This document shows positions 17,276 through 25,762 of a stretch of DNA of 64,000 nt, one piece after another; positions within the stretch are counted from its first letter, which is position 1, and each line of letters begins with the position of its first letter. The notes beneath the pieces are model-generated. The model was given only the letters and a program-made list of their open reading frames with translations, made no database searches and was not told the origin of the DNA. Both the position numbers and the translations under genes were made by a program. The DNA comes from Atopobiaceae bacterium (GTDB lineage: Bacteria > Actinomycetota > Coriobacteriia > Coriobacteriales > Atopobiaceae). The stretch is taken from positions 39,424-103,423 of the forward strand of contig JAFWIE010000012.1 of NCBI GenBank assembly GCA_017533825.1, read 5' to 3'.

Positions 17276-19422
17276 GCGCGCTCGACCTCCTCGAAGTACG
17301 CTCGGTAACGTTGCCGACACTCCAGAGCCAAGGCTGCGTGCACCGGCGCACGCAGCTCAGGGTCGATTCGCGCGAGCACGTCGGCATCCGCATGGGCAGC
17401 CTCCACGAGGTCCTTGTCGGACGAGAGGTCACACACCTTGAGCACAACGCCCCCGTGCTGGCGGTACCCCAATACCTCGCCCTCGCGCCGCAGACTGAGG
17501 TCGAGCTCGGCGAGCTCGAACCCGTCCGACGTCGCCTCCAATGCGGCGAGTCGCTTGCGCGCGGGCGATCGCGGACCCGCGGCACACGAGAGATAGACCA
17601 TGCCGGCATCCTTGCCGCGTCCCACGCGGCCACGGAGCTGATGAAGGGTCGCAAGCCCAAAGCGATCGGCATCGAGCACGAGCATGACGGTAGCGTTGGG
17701 AACGTCCACACCGACTTCGACAACCGTGGTCGCCACCAAGACGTCCGTCTCTCGCGCACGGAAGCGCGTCATCGCCGCATCCTTCTCGTCCGCGCTCATT
17801 CTGCCCGTGAGAAGGTCGAGGCGCAGTCCCCTCAATGGTCCGCGCGCTAGCTCCTCGCGCGTACTTGTCGCCGCATGCAGACGCCTCGACTGCGCCTGCG
17901 AGCGTTCGGGCACGTCATCAAGGTCGCTGCCATCATCGCGCTCGTCCACGAGCGGACAGATCACGTATGCCTGATGCCCTGCGGCGACCGCGTCGCGAAT
18001 CGCCCCGTAAGCGAGGTCGCTGTTCTCCGGTGCCAACACCTTCGTCGTCACGCCAGCACCTGCCACAGGACGATGCCGGATGCGAGAGCACGACATGTCG
18101 CCATACAGCGAGAGGGCCAACGTGCGCGGGATGGGCGTTGCCGACATCGAGAGCATGTCCGCCCCAGCGCCCTTGCGCCGTAGCGAGACACGCTGATTGA
18201 CACCAAAGCGGTGCTGCTCGTCAATCACCACGAGACTCAGCCGCGGAAACTCGACGTCTTCCGTCAGCAGAGCTGTTGTGCCAAAGATGCAGCAGAGCTC
18301 GCCAGCAGCTAGCATCTGCAACACGCTCGTCCGCTCCGCCGTCGGGGTCGCTCCCGTGAGCAGCGCCCACGGAATTCCCGCGGCGTCAAGCAGGGGGCCC
18401 ACGCCCTCCGCATACTGCCGCGCAAGCACCGAGGTCGGCGCCATCATCGCCGCCTGCGTTCCCGTATCGGCCACAGCCGCAATCGCCGCCGCGGCCACGA
18501 CCGTCTTTCCCGTGCCCACGTCACCCAACAGCAGGCGGTTCATCACACGAGGAGCCGCCATGTCTGCCAAGACCTCGCCAAGGGCAACCTCCTGCTCCTG
18601 AGAGAGCTTGAAGGGCAATGCCGAGACGAGCGCATGAAGGTGGTTGCCGTCGGTGACGTGCTCGACGGGCTCCGACCCTGCAAGCTCAATACGCTGCCGC
18701 GCCAAGAGCATGAGTTGAAGCAAGAGCAGTTCGTCGTAGGCAAGGCGCCTGCGCGCCTCCTCTGCGGCGACCAGGCTTGTGGGGAAGTGGACCTCACGCA
18801 GCGCGCGTCCAAGCGACATCAGGGACCGCCCCGCGACGATCGAAGCCGGAACGACGTCACACACGTCACCCACATCGCAGAGCGCGGCAGAGATGATGCG
18901 GCGCATCCATGGAACGCTGACGCCCTCACCCACTGGATAAACAGGCAGGATGCGCGCATAGCTCGCAGCCTCATCCGTTCCCAAGACCTCGTGGAACGTG
19001 GGCGTCATGCGCTTGAAGCCATATGAGAAGGTAACCTTACCCGAGAGTGCGACCAGGTCGCCGGGGTGTAGCTGCTCCGCGATCCAAGGCTGCCGAAAGA
19101 ACGTCGCGAAGAGTACGCCCGTATCGTCGACGACCGCAACCTCCACAAGCTGTAGACGCGGCTTGGGTCGCTTCAACTCTACCTTGTCCACGCGGCCCAC
19201 AATTGTGGCGTCGGCACCGACCTCGCAGTACCCGATTGCCACGACGCGCGTAAAGTCCAGATAACGACTCGGCAGGTGATACAGGACGTCGCGTACCTGC
19301 AGCAAGCCCAAACGACGCAGCGCCTCGCCTCGCTTGCCCGTCACGTAGCGCAGGCGGCTTGACCCTTCGTCCAAGCGACAGGTCCGCTGAACCCTGCCTG
19401 CGACCTCGTTCGCGCTTGTCAC
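17272..19422 (-). CDS. recG: ATP-dependent DNA helicase RecG
   Basis: Branch-migrating helicase that remodels stalled forks and Holliday junctions. 716 residues: N-terminal wedge/OB domain (about 60-200), Walker A in LLGDVGTGKTVVAAAA near residue 300, DEQHRFGV near 400 (DExH box), and C-terminal motifs with GRMSADEKDAAM, VEVGVDVPNA and QLRGRVGRG. The start is GTG, 24 nt after the FakA-like gene; a somewhat later start is possible because the first 20 residues are not conserved. Confidence 0.96.
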   Translation of the reverse strand: MTSANEVAGRVQRTCRLDEGSSRLRYVTGKRGEALRRLGLLQVRDVLYHLPSRYLDFTRVVAIGYCEVGADATIVGRVDKVELKRPKPRLQLVEVAVVDDTGVLFATFFRQPWIAEQLHPGDLVALSGKVTFSYGFKRMTPTFHEVLGTDEAASYARILPVYPVGEGVSVPWMRRIISAALCDVGDVCDVVPASIVAGRSLMSLGRALREVHFPTSLVAAEEARRRLAYDELLLLQLMLLARQRIELAGSEPVEHVTDGNHLHALVSALPFKLSQEQEVALGEVLADMAAPRVMNRLLLGDVGTGKTVVAAAAIAAVADTGTQAAMMAPTSVLARQYAEGVGPLLDAAGIPWALLTGATPTAERTSVLQMLAAGELCCIFGTTALLTEDVEFPRLSLVVIDEQHRFGVNQRVSLRRKGAGADMLSMSATPIPRTLALSLYGDMSCSRIRHRPVAGAGVTTKVLAPENSDLAYGAIRDAVAAGHQAYVICPLVDERDDGSDLDDVPERSQAQSRRLHAATSTREELARGPLRGLRLDLLTGRMSADEKDAAMTRFRARETDVLVATTVVEVGVDVPNATVMLVLDADRFGLATLHQLRGRVGRGKDAGMVYLSCAAGPRSPARKRLAALEATSDGFELAELDLSLRREGEVLGYRQHGGVVLKVCDLSSDKDLVEAAHADADVLARIDPELRAPVHAALALECRQRYRAYFEEVERA

Positions 19423-19446
19423 GCCGACGTCCGCACGCGCGACCTG

Positions 19447-21114
19447 CTATTCGATGGAGAAGACGACAGGATAGAGCGGCTGCTGGCCTCGGTGCGCATC
19501 AATCTCCAGGTCGGGTTGCGCCTCGGCGATGGCACTCTGCAGCTCCTCGAAGGCATCGTCGTCCATGTCGCTTCCAGCAAGTATGGTGAGCGTGTCGCCC
19601 TCCTCTTCCTGCTGCATGTAATCGATGAGCCTCAGCGTCACCTCCGCGACGTCGGACCCCACGATGCTGATCTCTCCATCCTGGATGCCCATGACATCAC
19701 CCGCATGAATGGGCGAACCGTCAGCCGCCTGCGAGTCACGCACCGCTGTGGTGACCTCGCCATCACGCACGTCCTCGATGGCCTCGCGCATGGCTTCGAC
19801 GTTCTCTTCAGCGCTTGCATCGGCATCGACCACCAGCATCGCAGCAAACGCCTGAAGGACGCTCCGGGTGGCAACCACATACGCGGTGCACGACTCGCAC
19901 GCTGATGCAGCTGCCTCCGCCGCCATGCGGATGTTGCCATTGTCGGGCAGAACGATGACCTCGTCAGCGTTGCATGACTGGATTGCCTCCAAGATGTCCG
20001 CCGTCGACGGATTCATCGTCTGGCCACCCTGGACAACGACGTCCACACCCAGCGAAGAAAGGATGTCTGCCTCACCGGAACCGGCCGCCACCGCAACGAA
20101 CCCAAGCGGCTTGCGAGGAGCACCAGCGGCTGCCTTGTCGGACCGAATCGAATCGGTGCGCTCCTGCGCCTCCAGATCCATGTTGTGCACAAAGACGTTG
20201 AACACCTGGCCCCTGTGCAGCATATGACGAATCACACGGTCCGGACGATTGGTATGCACGTGGCACTTGTAGTCGGGATTCGAGCCGACCAGCAGCTCGC
20301 AATCGCCCATGGAGGCAAAGTAGCGCAGGCACGCCTCCTCGTCGAAGACGGGAGAATCGGCATGGAAGAGGAACTCGGTGCAATAGCGATACTCCGAACC
20401 CTCCCAATCGTCGTTAATCTCGATGTCCACGACGTTTGCGACCTGCGACTTTGCGTCACTCGTACCGACGCGCGTCTGGAAGTCCGTCAGGTCCTCGCCG
20501 CGACCCCGGTAGGCGTTGACGAACGCCTCGATGAAGGTGGCAAGGCCGTATGCGCCGGAGTCCACAACGCCGTTCTCCTTGAGGACGGGCAGCAGGTCGG
20601 GCGTACGCGCGACCGATTCGTAGGCCTCCACCACAAGCTGGTCCAGCATGTCGTCGGTGGTCATGTCGCGCGTCTTCGCAAGCGCATCAGCCTTGGTCGA
20701 GACGTCACGCAAGACCGTGAGGATCGTGCCCTCGACGGGCTTGCGCACCGCCTTGAATGCCACCGCAACGCCGTTGCGAAGGGCGGAGGCGATATCGGCA
20801 GGAGTCGCATGCTCGCCCTTGGCCGGAATCAGTCCCTCGGCGATGCCGCGCAGGATCTGGCTCGTGATGACGCCTGAGTTGCCGCGCGCGCCCATGAGCG
20901 AACCGTGCGTAATCGCATGTGCGACGTCCTCCATGGAAGCACTATCGGGCAGGGACTCGACCTCGTGCACCACCGTCGCCAAGGTGAGCGACATATTCGT
21001 GCCGGTGTCGCCGTCTGGCACAGGAAAGACGTTAAGCTTATTGATTTCGTCCGCCTTCTCGTGCAGCACGCCAGCAGCTACGGGGAAGCACGTGCGGATA
21101 ACGGTCGATATCAT
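19447..21114 (-). CDS. DhaL/DegV fusion protein, FakA (YloV) family
   Basis: A 555-residue kinase-like protein of the YloV/FakA family. In Firmicutes, FakA phosphorylates fatty acids carried by FakB for use by PlsX/PlsY, which suits the nearby plsX and acpP. The N-terminal DhaL domain shows NVFPVPDGDTGTNM near residue 28 (ATP/metal Asp cluster) and GARGNSGVI near 98; the C-terminal half (about 300-555) is a DegV-like domain. An extra acidic stretch follows residue 480. No fakB gene lies in the window. It is downstream of the asp23 gene and upstream of recG, as in Bacillus. Confidence 0.9.
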   Translation of the reverse strand: MISTVIRTCFPVAAGVLHEKADEINKLNVFPVPDGDTGTNMSLTLATVVHEVESLPDSASMEDVAHAITHGSLMGARGNSGVITSQILRGIAEGLIPAKGEHATPADIASALRNGVAVAFKAVRKPVEGTILTVLRDVSTKADALAKTRDMTTDDMLDQLVVEAYESVARTPDLLPVLKENGVVDSGAYGLATFIEAFVNAYRGRGEDLTDFQTRVGTSDAKSQVANVVDIEINDDWEGSEYRYCTEFLFHADSPVFDEEACLRYFASMGDCELLVGSNPDYKCHVHTNRPDRVIRHMLHRGQVFNVFVHNMDLEAQERTDSIRSDKAAAGAPRKPLGFVAVAAGSGEADILSSLGVDVVVQGGQTMNPSTADILEAIQSCNADEVIVLPDNGNIRMAAEAAASACESCTAYVVATRSVLQAFAAMLVVDADASAEENVEAMREAIEDVRDGEVTTAVRDSQAADGSPIHAGDVMGIQDGEISIVGSDVAEVTLRLIDYMQQEEEGDTLTILAGSDMDDDAFEELQSAIAEAQPDLEIDAHRGQQPLYPVVFSIE

Positions 21115-21165
21115 GGGACTAAGACCTCGGTTCCTAGAATACGTACAGAAGACCAGAGAGCGGCA

Positions 21166-21510
21166 CTAGTGCGTGCGCATGCCCTCCACATGGACGCGCA
21201 CCACGACATGCGTCAGCTCGGCGATTTGGTCGAGAATGAACTTGACCGTGCTCACAAGGTTTGCGGCCACCGACGACATGTTCACGCCTTGCTCGAGTAT
21301 CACGTGAAGGTCCACGGTAATGTGCCCGTCTTCCAAGGACACCTCAATGCCCTTCCGAAGGCGATGGATGGGCAGCAGACGTGCAACGCCCTGCTCCTCA
21401 TCCGTAAGCGCCATTCCCACGACACCGTAGCACTCAAGAGCAGCGTAGCCAGCGAGGTCGGCTATCACATCGTTTGAAACCCTTAGCTTACCAGGGACAG
21501 TAGTTGCCAC
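21166..21510 (-). CDS. Asp23/Gls24 family envelope stress protein (YloU-like)
   Basis: A 114-residue protein of the Asp23 family, small membrane-peripheral proteins tied to envelope stress. Conserved features are VIADLAGYAALECYGVVGM near residue 14 and VDLHVILEQGVNM near 66. Start is GTG with GGGGG about 6 nt upstream. It precedes the FakA-like gene by about 50 nt and follows rpmB, the classical rpmB-yloU-yloV arrangement. Confidence 0.92.
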   Translation of the reverse strand: MATTVPGKLRVSNDVIADLAGYAALECYGVVGMALTDEEQGVARLLPIHRLRKGIEVSLEDGHITVDLHVILEQGVNMSSVAANLVSTVKFILDQIAELTHVVVRVHVEGMRTH

Positions 21511-21570
21511 GTGAGCCCCCTTTCGATCGATGAATCGACGTGATTATAGCAGCATCCGCCACCAGTGGGG

Positions 21571-21618
21571 AAACAACCACAATATGCAGGACGGCCACCA
21601 CGGCGGCGGCCGTCCTGC
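21571..21618 (-). terminator. Terminator after rpmB
   Basis: GCAGGACGGCC (21586-21596) and GGCCGTCCTGC (21608-21618) form a perfect 11-bp stem, followed on the minus strand by ATATTGTGGTTGTTT. Confidence 0.8.
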
Positions 21619-21642
21619 GCTCTGCCTTCTATGGCAAATGCA

Positions 21643-21831
21643 CTAGCTGCGAGCGAGATTTCCCTTCTTGAGGCAGCGAGTGCAGACGTTCATCTTGCGC
21701 TTGTGGCCATCCTTCACGATGGTGACGCGCTGGATGTTGGGACGGAACTTGCGGTTGACCGTGCGGAACGAGTGGGAAATGGAACGTCCGGCAACGGGGT
21801 GCTTGCCGCAAATCTCACAGACTTTGGACAT
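21643..21831 (-). CDS. rpmB: 50S ribosomal protein L28
   Basis: A 62-residue L28 of the large subunit. Start MSKVCEICGKHPVAGRSISH with GGAGG 7 nt upstream. Two Cys pairs, CEIC and CTRC, form the zinc site, so this is the zinc-binding form like L32 above. Flanked by its own promoter and terminator, it is monocistronic. Confidence 0.97.
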   Translation of the reverse strand: MSKVCEICGKHPVAGRSISHSFRTVNRKFRPNIQRVTIVKDGHKRKMNVCTRCLKKGNLARS

Positions 21832-21900
21832 GACAGAACCTCCATTGGCGGCGCCTTGGCGAAGGGATGGCCGTAGGCGCACTACTCACAAAACGCAATG

Positions 21901-21906
21901 ACTATA
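21901..21906 (-). promoter_or_regulatory. Extended -10 promoter of rpmB
   Basis: TGTGGTATAGT on the minus strand gives TGn followed by TATAGT, with TTGCGC 19 nt upstream. Leader length is about 65 nt, the same as predicted for rpmF. Confidence 0.6.
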
Positions 21907-22031
21907 CCACAAGATATTGGATGATGCGCAAGAAACCACCCAATTGAGCAAAAGGGCTTCCCCGCATCTACACACATTCGTTCCTCCGTCCTCGCGTCGG
22001 AGCGGAGGGACCGCCCCGCCGGCGCCATGGC

Positions 22032-23351
22032 TCAGACCCTGAACACCGCCAGCGTGCCACGGTGACATTCGACCGCGCACTCATCCGAGACGACCTTGTT
22101 TGAGAGGCCGAGATCCGAGAGCGGTGGCAGACGGTCGTGGTCAAGCGTCCAGCGGAAGCCTCGCTCGCTCACCACCGCATCGCCCACCAACGCGATAGCC
22201 GAGACCGTCTGGCCCACGCCAGCAGGACGGCACCACACGGGAGTGCCCTCCCTGCACAGAATGCGGCACTCGAAGCCGTCCTCTACGACGCGAGGGGCCG
22301 CATCTGCATGACGCGCAAGGACTCCCCATACGCCGAGTGCGTGATCAGGTCTGCCTCCGCTCACGCAGGTCGCCACCACGCGCAGGCACGCTCCGCGCCG
22401 CTCGGCCTCCGCCCTCGCGCACGAGAGTGCAAGCCCGAGGTCTGAGTCGTCCTTCTCGACTGGATATCGCTTGACGTCACCCGCATGCCCCTCTGCCCAG
22501 CCTCGTACGGAATCGCTCACCGAATCCTCGTCGCCACAGAAGAGGTCAGGTATGACGCCAGCTGCCGCCAAGACGTTTGCACCCGCATCCGCCGCAATCA
22601 CGAACTCGGCTTGCTGGGCCAACGCGCGGACCAGCTCAGCCGCGCTCGACTCCGGCGAGCCACCCACGACGAGCACATCGAGCGTGCGGGGGCGCAATGC
22701 TTGCAAGGACGAGAGGCTCAGTCCCTCGTAACCACGCGCCACGACCGTCGCCCACGTCTGGAGAAACGCCTCGTCGCGACCGTCGTGGTCGTTGAGTACG
22801 GCAACCACGGGAAAGCCCACGCGGGCCGCCGATCGCACCCCAAACGGCGCGTCCTCAAACACCCAGGTTTCTCCCCTTGGCGTGCCCAGGCGCTCCTGTG
22901 CCGCCAGATATACGTCGGGATACTCCTTGCCCCGCCCAACATCGCCTGCAAAGACGAGCTCGTCGAAGTACCCCAGCAACCCATGCGCACCAAGGGCGAA
23001 GCGCAACATCTCGGTGGGCGTTGAACTGGCGATGACCATGCGCACACCAGCTGAACGCAACTCCTGAAGAAACGCAGCGCATCCCTCGAATGGCGCCACG
23101 CGTTCGGCGTACGCCCGCTCGACCATCGTCCAAAGCTCACGGTACAGGGCTTCGCCGCTGCTTCCAATCCCCAAGTTGTCGTGATACCAGTAGCACTTCT
23201 TGTCCATGTCCAGCGACTCGTGCTCGGCAAAGATGCGCTCCGCGTCCTCGACCCCATAGTTTCTCAGCAGCGCGACGCACACTTGCGTCCACATGGGCAT
23301 GGAATCCAAGAGCGTTCCGTCACAGTCAAATATGGCACCACGCACGGGCAT
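22032..23351 (-). CDS. HAD-family phosphatase fused to thiamine pyrophosphokinase
   Basis: A 439-residue two-domain protein. The N-terminal half (1-215) is a HAD-IA hydrolase of the beta-phosphoglucomutase type: GAIFDCDGTLLDSMPMW near residue 4 with the nucleophile Asp, ASSTPTEM near 115, and GKEYPDVYLAAQERLG followed by VFEDAPFG near 170. The C-terminal half (about 225-439) is thiamine pyrophosphokinase, with ADAGANVLAAAGVIPDL, CGDEDS and RYPVEKDDSDLGLAL, and SGGRPDH near 345; it would make thiamine diphosphate from thiamine and ATP. The ATG has GGAGG 7 nt upstream; the open frame extends upstream over a Cys-rich repeat but without support. No thiamine synthesis gene or TPP riboswitch is visible nearby. 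What the phosphatase adds (for example hydrolysis of a thiamine phosphate) is unknown. Confidence 0.9.
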   Translation of the reverse strand: MPVRGAIFDCDGTLLDSMPMWTQVCVALLRNYGVEDAERIFAEHESLDMDKKCYWYHDNLGIGSSGEALYRELWTMVERAYAERVAPFEGCAAFLQELRSAGVRMVIASSTPTEMLRFALGAHGLLGYFDELVFAGDVGRGKEYPDVYLAAQERLGTPRGETWVFEDAPFGVRSAARVGFPVVAVLNDHDGRDEAFLQTWATVVARGYEGLSLSSLQALRPRTLDVLVVGGSPESSAAELVRALAQQAEFVIAADAGANVLAAAGVIPDLFCGDEDSVSDSVRGWAEGHAGDVKRYPVEKDDSDLGLALSCARAEAERRGACLRVVATCVSGGRPDHALGVWGVLARHADAAPRVVEDGFECRILCREGTPVWCRPAGVGQTVSAIALVGDAVVSERGFRWTLDHDRLPPLSDLGLSNKVVSDECAVECHRGTLAVFRV

Positions 23352-23808
23352 GGCGTCCCTCCTCACATCGTGCTGTCTCGCAGGTGGATTTGATTGTAAC
23401 CCCTTGCGTGCGTGCTTGTCGCTTGGTTGGCCGCGACGGCCGGCGGTGAGGCCACAGCCACACGGCGCAGGCCCTCTGGCGGCGCCACAGCCGGCATCGC
23501 AGCCACAGCCGGCATCGCAACCACAGCCAACTCGCCCCACGGGACACTTGGGCGCATCCACAACAGCAAAACGTCCCTCCGAACGAGCCGGTCCAGAACC
23601 ACCTCGCCCAACGAGACAATTGCAGCCCCGCACAGCACGTGCAATGTCTCGGCCAACGAGGTGGACTTACGGCTGACAAGGGGCGACACCTGACGCCTTC
23701 GCACAAAGGCACACCGATCAGCCAGCATCATGCGCGTTGCCGCGAATGGAGTCTCTCGCACATGGGTAGGTATCGTACACATCCGTCAGTTTGGACAAGG
23801 AGGCATGC
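23352..23808. other. 457-nt intergenic region with an 18-bp tandem repeat
   Basis: Between divergent genes. It holds CCACAGCCGGCATCGCA units at 23485-23502 and 23503-23520 plus a partial third. Frames through it are open on the minus strand because of composition, but no ribosome site supports translation. No promoter is convincing. Confidence 0.6.
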
Positions 23809-24963
23809 ATGGGCAAAGGCATTCGCGCCGATCTGAGAGCTCGCTTCGAGCAAGCGCACAAAGAAGGAACCTGTCTCATACCTGAGTCTCCTTCGGATGC
23901 AAAGCGTCTCCTTCGTGCGTTCCGCAGGGGTGATGTCTTCTCACCTGCGCCGCGCATCTATGCCCTGCCAAGTGCTTGGGACACGCTGAGCTGTCGCCAA
24001 CGCGAGCTCCAGAAGCTGCGAGCCCTCGCGGCATTGCATCCAACTTGGGTCTTTGCCGAGGCATCCGCAGCCGTGCTTCATGGAATGTACGTTCCGAATC
24101 GTCTGATGGGCACAATACACTTAGCAACCACACCCAAGGCGCACTCGAGCACAAGTCCTGATGTCGACCGCATTCTCATCGCCGACGACACCTTCACGAA
24201 CGCTAACGGCATCGCCGTCACGTCGCTAACGCGGACTGCGTTTGATTGCATGCGCAATTATGACTTTTGTTCATCAATAGCAATCGGCGACTCTACGCTT
24301 CGGCTTCTGTCTATCACTAGCAACGAGCTGGTCGAACGCTTCCAGGAATATCACGAGTCGCATCGTGAGAAGTCCCGCGCCGTGGAAATCGCTGCACTTT
24401 GCAATGAACTCAGCGAGAGTGGGGGCGAGTCAATTGCGCGCGCGAAGATGATTCAGCATGGATTCATGACCCCTGTTCTGCAGCAGCGAATCGATGACCC
24501 CGTAGAAAAGGGCCGCTGGTTTCGCGTCGACTTCTTCTGGAGCCTACCCGACGGATGCGTCATCGGTGAACTCGATGGGCGCCAAAAGTACGTGGATCCG
24601 GCCATGACTAACGGACGCTCCATCGTAGATGTGATGGCAGATGAACGCCTTCGCGAGTCCCACCTGAGCGCATCAGGCGCCAAGGTCATGCGATTCTCAT
24701 TTGCAGACGTCCTGAACACCCGCAAGTTCGTTGGGCTTCTCACGTCATTCGGCATTCCCCGCGACCAAGCAGTTCCCCCCGTGGCCGACCTTAGCGATGT
24801 TGTCAACTTTGACCTGCACGGGTTGCGCCCACGGCAACAGAAACTTTCCGTCAAAGGTGGCACGCTACATGTACAGTTATACGACCTAACGCGACTGCGC
24901 AACCAAGGTGTGATCAAGAAAGACGGCATCATCCCTCGCGACCGCAAAACGCTGTGCGCCTAA
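23809..24963 (+). CDS. AbiEi-like N-terminal plus DUF559-like nuclease-fold protein
   Basis: A 384-residue protein. Start ATG at 23809 has AAGGAGG five nt upstream. Residues about 1-180 resemble the AbiEi antitoxin-type winged region with GDVFSPAPRIYALPSAWD and a FAEASAAVLHGM segment, then TSLTRTAFDCMRN. Residues about 225-315 look like a small PD-(D/E)xK fold: VDFFWSLPDGCVIGELDG with Asp and Glu positioned as in DUF559/Vsr-type enzymes, followed by DERLRESHLSASGAKVMRF. Relatives are common and poorly characterised in Coriobacteria. No AbiEii nucleotidyltransferase partner is adjacent, so a toxin-antitoxin role is uncertain. Confidence 0.7.
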   Translation: MGKGIRADLRARFEQAHKEGTCLIPESPSDAKRLLRAFRRGDVFSPAPRIYALPSAWDTLSCRQRELQKLRALAALHPTWVFAEASAAVLHGMYVPNRLMGTIHLATTPKAHSSTSPDVDRILIADDTFTNANGIAVTSLTRTAFDCMRNYDFCSSIAIGDSTLRLLSITSNELVERFQEYHESHREKSRAVEIAALCNELSESGGESIARAKMIQHGFMTPVLQQRIDDPVEKGRWFRVDFFWSLPDGCVIGELDGRQKYVDPAMTNGRSIVDVMADERLRESHLSASGAKVMRFSFADVLNTRKFVGLLTSFGIPRDQAVPPVADLSDVVNFDLHGLRPRQQKLSVKGGTLHVQLYDLTRLRNQGVIKKDGIIPRDRKTLCA

Positions 24964-25351
24964 CAGGCTGCACCACGGCCGCGGGCGTGCAGCAGGCAAC
25001 CCCGAGGCTGCGGGCACGTAATCATCCACCTCGCAAGAAAGGATATTTCGCCCGCTCGACGCCCACCGAATTGTCCCGCCGAGCGAGCTGGCTTATGGCC
25101 GCCTCGCTGAGAGAGACATTTGTGTGGGCTTCCCAGCTCGAAAATGTCTAGGACAGCGAGGTGGGCTCGGACACTGCGGGGGCGACGCAGTGGCGAGGCC
25201 GCAATGGCACGGGGTGGCGCGGGGCGGCGCAACGGCGCGGGGCGGCGCAGTTGTGCCGAGTGTGGCGCGCTACCCTACATGGAGTCTTGCGGTGTGCGTT
25301 GTGGTAAGGTATATGGTCGCAAAAAGACGACCCACCCGAAGGGATTCCACC
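24964..25351. other. 388-nt intergenic region with imperfect hairpin and GC-rich tract
   Basis: Positions 25102-25121 and 25142-25161 form an imperfect inverted repeat (CCTCGCTG and AGACATTT matched on both arms, a few mismatches between) around a 20-nt loop. Then 25200-25260 is a low-complexity run of GGGGCGGCGCA-like units. No gene is supported here. Confidence 0.6.
25287..25315 (+). promoter_or_regulatory. Predicted promoter of the FmdB-family gene
   Basis: TTGCGG, 17-nt spacer, TATATG, about 30 nt before the start codon. Confidence 0.45.
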
Positions 25352-25642
25352 ATGGCGCGTTACGATTACAAATGTCCTGCATGCGGTACCGAGTTCGAAG
25401 TCGAACACCCCATGTCCGAGCATCCGACCGTCGTGTGTCCCGAATGCGGCGAGGTGGCAAACCAGGTGTTCGGCGCGTCCGGCATCGTCTTCAAGGGCTC
25501 GGGCTTCTACAACACCGACCAGCGCGGTAAGGGCTCGTCCGCGACGAGCTCTACGACCTCGGCGTCCAAATCCGAGGGTGGCAGCAAGAGCGAAAGCAAG
25601 TCCGAGAGCAAACCCGCAGACTCGGCGAAGAAGGCCGACTAG
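25352..25642 (+). CDS. FmdB-family zinc ribbon protein
   Basis: A 96-residue protein beginning MARYDYKCPACGTEFEVEH, the standard FmdB opening, with a second knuckle VCPECGEVANQVFG, so four cysteines bind zinc. The tail (about residues 55-96) is low complexity, rich in S, K and E (SKSEGGSKSESKSESKP). GAAGGG precedes the ATG. FmdB proteins are putative regulators; no specific target can be deduced. Confidence 0.9.
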   Translation: MARYDYKCPACGTEFEVEHPMSEHPTVVCPECGEVANQVFGASGIVFKGSGFYNTDQRGKGSSATSSTTSASKSEGGSKSESKSESKPADSAKKAD

Positions 25643-25762
25643 GTCAACTGCCGGCGAGCGCAACGAGCGACGCTGCGGGCACAGCGGCGCGACGGCCGGC
25701 GAGCGCGGCGTGGGCACGGCGCGATCACGGCGTCACGGCGGCCGGTGGATGCGGCGCGGCGG

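Noticed and set aside
22096..23351. TPP riboswitch before the thiamine kinase gene
   Set aside because: No CTGAGA or ACCTGA-type core found in the upstream 450 nt.
23485..23528. CRISPR array suspected from regular short repeats
   Set aside because: The 18-bp units are directly adjacent with no spacers and only two and a half copies.
23352..23633. N-terminal Cys-rich extension of the HAD-thiamine kinase protein
   Set aside because: The open frame continues upstream, but GGAGG is placed for the ATG at 23351 and the extension is repeat-derived.
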